25,452 nucleotides of DNA from the NCBI GenBank assembly GCA_900769355.1, contig CAAGGG010000003.1:1-25452 (forward strand), written 5' to 3'. Made by a program: the position numbers and the translations under genes. The first letter of the stretch is position 1; each line of letters opens with the position of its first letter. This stretch comes from Candidatus Gastranaerophilales bacterium (GTDB taxonomy: Bacteria; Cyanobacteriota; Vampirovibrionia; Gastranaerophilales; Gastranaerophilaceae). Positions 24,024-25,452 of this stretch are shown here, piece by piece. Below the pieces are notes generated by a model that did not search any database, was not told the DNA's origin, and worked only from the letters and a program-made list of their open reading frames with translations.

Positions 24024-24980
24024 ATGGAGAAGAAAGTCAAAAAGCCTGAAAATTCGTCGTTCAAGGTCGAAGAAATTCCACTTACCCGAAAAGAGTTGAA
24101 AGATTTACTTAACTTTCATATTCCTTGTCTTTGCTGTGGAATGGATATGTTGCACCCGGATCTGTACATGCATCTGATGGAAATGAAAGAGCTCGGTGGC
24201 AAAGCGTCTTGTGCAATAAAAATATTGGAGCCGTATGAAAAAGTTATGCACCCTGTAGAACGTCAGGTTTTTAATATGTTCAAAAGTATGGCAGGGAAGT
24301 ATCCGGATAAGAATTTTAAAGAACTTTTGATGATGAAAAAAGAGATCCATGAACTTGCGTTAGTTAAAATTCAAAGCGGAATTTTTAATAAAATAAGCTT
24401 TTACAGGCGAATTCTTCCGACAAAAATTGCAAGAAGGCTTAGGAAGTTAATTATTAATACTAATGACATTATTTTTACACCGGAACCGCACAAGCCCTTT
24501 TCTCGTCGAATTTTCATACATAAACTGAAAAATATCGTGAAAACGATAGGAAATACGCGAATAGAAAACGAGATTTTGGAAATTGCAAGAAGGTTGCCAA
24601 GATCTAGTGATGAAGTTTGCGCTTTTGTTGTGAAAAACGCTAGAAAACGTCCTGAAATTATTGCCCTAAATCTTATTCACCCATCTGTCGGAACTTTTGA
24701 GCATATTTTGCCTAAATGTATGAACGGTAAAAATAATTCTTTGAATTTTTCGCTGGAATGTTCGTATTGCAACAATTCTCGACATCATTATCCGATAGCA
24801 GAACAAATTGAGGAAAATCCTTACATGCCTCAAAATGCACAAATTCAGATTGATAAACTTATTTCTTTGTATAAAAAAGGGCTTTGTAAAAAAGAGTATA
24901 TTTTGAATTTACAAAGAGTTTTGAAAGAAATGTCTGATGAAATTATTTGTTTGGACGTAAGCGAGTTGAAATTTGTTTGA
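24024..24980 (+). CDS. HNH-nuclease-like protein with a distant N-terminal zinc knuckle
   Basis: The 318-residue product has HIPCLCCGMDM near the N-terminus (CxxC at C35/C38) and, 190 residues later, GTFEHILPKCMNGKNNSLNFSLECSYCNNSR (about 223-253). The second block fits the HNH core: E226-H227 for the usual D/E-H, a Gly-Lys-Asn turn, N241, and the CxxC of C246/C249 followed by Asn. In standard HNH enzymes the first CxxC lies only some 20-30 residues before the histidine, so here a large, very basic, helical insertion (about 60-215) separates the zinc ligands. It may be a DNA- or RNA-binding nuclease or a structural relative. An AAAGG ribosome binding site precedes the ATG. It is divergent from the GHKL/HExxH gene and directly upstream of the second G-tract gene. 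Confidence 0.65.
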   Translation: MEKKVKKPENSSFKVEEIPLTRKELKDLLNFHIPCLCCGMDMLHPDLYMHLMEMKELGGKASCAIKILEPYEKVMHPVERQVFNMFKSMAGKYPDKNFKELLMMKKEIHELALVKIQSGIFNKISFYRRILPTKIARRLRKLIINTNDIIFTPEPHKPFSRRIFIHKLKNIVKTIGNTRIENEILEIARRLPRSSDEVCAFVVKNARKRPEIIALNLIHPSVGTFEHILPKCMNGKNNSLNFSLECSYCNNSRHHYPIAEQIEENPYMPQNAQIQIDKLISLYKKGLCKKEYILNLQRVLKEMSDEIICLDVSELKFV

Positions 24981-25000
24981 AAATAGGGTAAGATTATAAT
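24973..25000 (+). promoter_or_regulatory. Candidate promoter for the second G-tract gene
   Basis: TTGTTT (24973-24978) and a perfect TATAAT (24995-25000) are separated by 16 bases. The -35 overlaps the last codons of the HNH-like gene. An AGAGAGG ribosome binding site (25014-25020) and the ATG at 25029 follow. Confidence 0.5.
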
Positions 25001-25028
25001 GTATTTATGGAAAAGAGAGGAAATATTA

Positions 25029-25452
25029 ATGCAAAAAGAATTTAGAAGAGCCTTCGGGGGGGGGGCAATCGAGAAAAAGCACGTGTAGCTTGTTTGTTTG
25101 ATGATTTAGCAGCTGGAGAAGCAGCTAAGCAGCTAGGAAGCGAGGCAGCTAAGTCGGTTATGGGAAATACGGAGTCAATCCTCGCCCCTATGGCGGGAGA
25201 GGAAAGCAGTTCTTTGCGAACTGTTGTGAGCATTAGAAATGCAGGTGCGGGGGAAAATCAAAACGAAATTATCCAATCGAACCCCTCACCCGAATTTCTA
25301 AATTCACTACCGTTCATTAAGAAATTCTACCCTCTCCCCGCTGGAGCGAGGGCAAAGTTTACAAAATTTACTCACGACAATAGCTGCAATTCACGTCATT
25401 CTGAGGCTCATTCGCCGAGTGCGAAGAAGTTGCAGAAAACAAGGCGGTCTGC
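25029..25452 (+). CDS. Partial gene with a frame break at a G10 tract, runs off the window
   Basis: The start is well supported: promoter, AGAGAGG ribosome binding site eight bases before the ATG, and MQKEFRRAF as first residues. Ten G (25056-25065) then follow. As written the frame ends after 19 residues (GGGAIEKKHV, stop). With 11 or 8 G it continues as GGGNREKARVACLFDDLAAG and stays open to the window end, about 140 codons. The first ~45 codons of the restored frame look protein-like (Ala/Glu-rich helix with four GCAGCT units at 25109-25150). The remainder overlaps hairpin-rich repeat DNA and reads like translated repeat, so the true gene could be short or disrupted. Family not recognised. 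Confidence 0.35.
25053..25071 (+). repeat. Second copy of the 19-bp G10 sequence
   Basis: This is identical to 23789-23807 on the same strand, although the genes that contain the two copies run in opposite directions. It sits at codon 9-12 of the gene starting at 25029. Flanking bases outside the 19 bp differ between the two copies, so this is not a longer duplication. Confidence 0.85.
25180..25404. repeat. Hairpin-rich, higher-GC segment, probable dispersed repeat
   Basis: Four inverted repeats follow one another: an imperfect GC-rich pair at 25180-25202, a perfect CAGTTC/GAACTG hairpin (25207-25223), GAATTTCT (25292-25299) with AGAAATTC (25320-25327), and CCCTC/GAGGG (25330-25352). The string CGTCATTCTGA at 25394-25404 also occurs at 166-176. 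Base composition is visibly richer in G+C than the rest of the window. This is typical of intergenic palindromic repeat families or remains of a miniature element; family membership cannot be shown from one copy. Confidence 0.45.

Noticed and set aside
25042..25233. Minus-strand 63-codon frame near the right end
   Set aside because: It lies across the G-tract and repeat region, has no ribosome binding site, and its residues are low-complexity Ala/Ser/Leu.
1..25452. CRISPR arrays, tRNA or rRNA genes, insertion sequences, prophage
   Set aside because: I looked for regularly spaced direct repeats, tRNA cloverleaf ends, transposase motifs and phage structural genes and found none.

Overview
The window is a low-GC bacterial chromosome segment densely packed with genes. 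It encodes a Gram-negative outer-membrane pathway (LptD-like protein, LpxI, LpxB), a type IV pilin-like prepilin and several large membrane-anchored proteins of no clear family. My best guess for the host is a non-photosynthetic cyanobacterial relative of the Gastranaerophilales/Vampirovibrionia ('Melainabacteria') type. This rests on the gene mix and the style of the pseudopilin and leader sequences, not on a marker gene, and is an inference.

Layout. Positions 1-431 carry a strong rho-independent terminator for an unseen upstream gene, plus hairpins. On the minus strand, a STAND-like ATPase/TPR gene (3342-1015) leads into rsmG (1025-432). Divergently, a compact plus-strand envelope operon begins with a 34-residue membrane mini-protein (3430). 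It continues with an EnvC-like M23 murein peptidase, an LptD/OstA-like protein, a class II aldolase-family enzyme, lpxI and lpxB. A 549-residue unknown membrane protein and a dGTPase-like HD hydrolase follow. Minus-strand nupC and a pseudopilin gene converge on the dGTPase gene, with a 47-bp coding overlap. Next come a 1019-residue glycogen/starch-synthase-like glycosyltransferase with a C-terminal membrane segment (14479-17538), a DUF3137 membrane protein (minus), and a tight plus-strand operon yebC - GGDEF - tsaE - tsaB (18551-21693).

The most unusual part is the right end. A membrane-anchored coiled-coil protein combining a GHKL-type ATPase region with a C-terminal HELSH metallopeptidase motif (23871-21701, minus) has its frame broken at a G10/C10 tract. 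Divergent from it is an HNH-like protein whose first zinc knuckle lies about 190 residues from the HNH core. A further gene (25029 to the window end) has a good promoter and ribosome binding site, and it is also broken at a G10 tract. Both tracts sit in an identical 19-bp sequence (TTC-G10-CAATCG), and both frames are restored by the same change (+1 or -2 G). This could be a pair of phase-variable switches or a homopolymer/assembly artefact; raw reads would decide. The last ~280 bases are richer in G+C and full of hairpins, and look like dispersed repeat material.

How genes work together: LpxI and LpxB make the lipid A disaccharide, the LptD-like protein would insert LPS in the outer membrane, and the M23 peptidase remodels the wall beneath it. 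TsaE and TsaB belong to the t6A tRNA-modification complex. RsmG modifies 16S rRNA.
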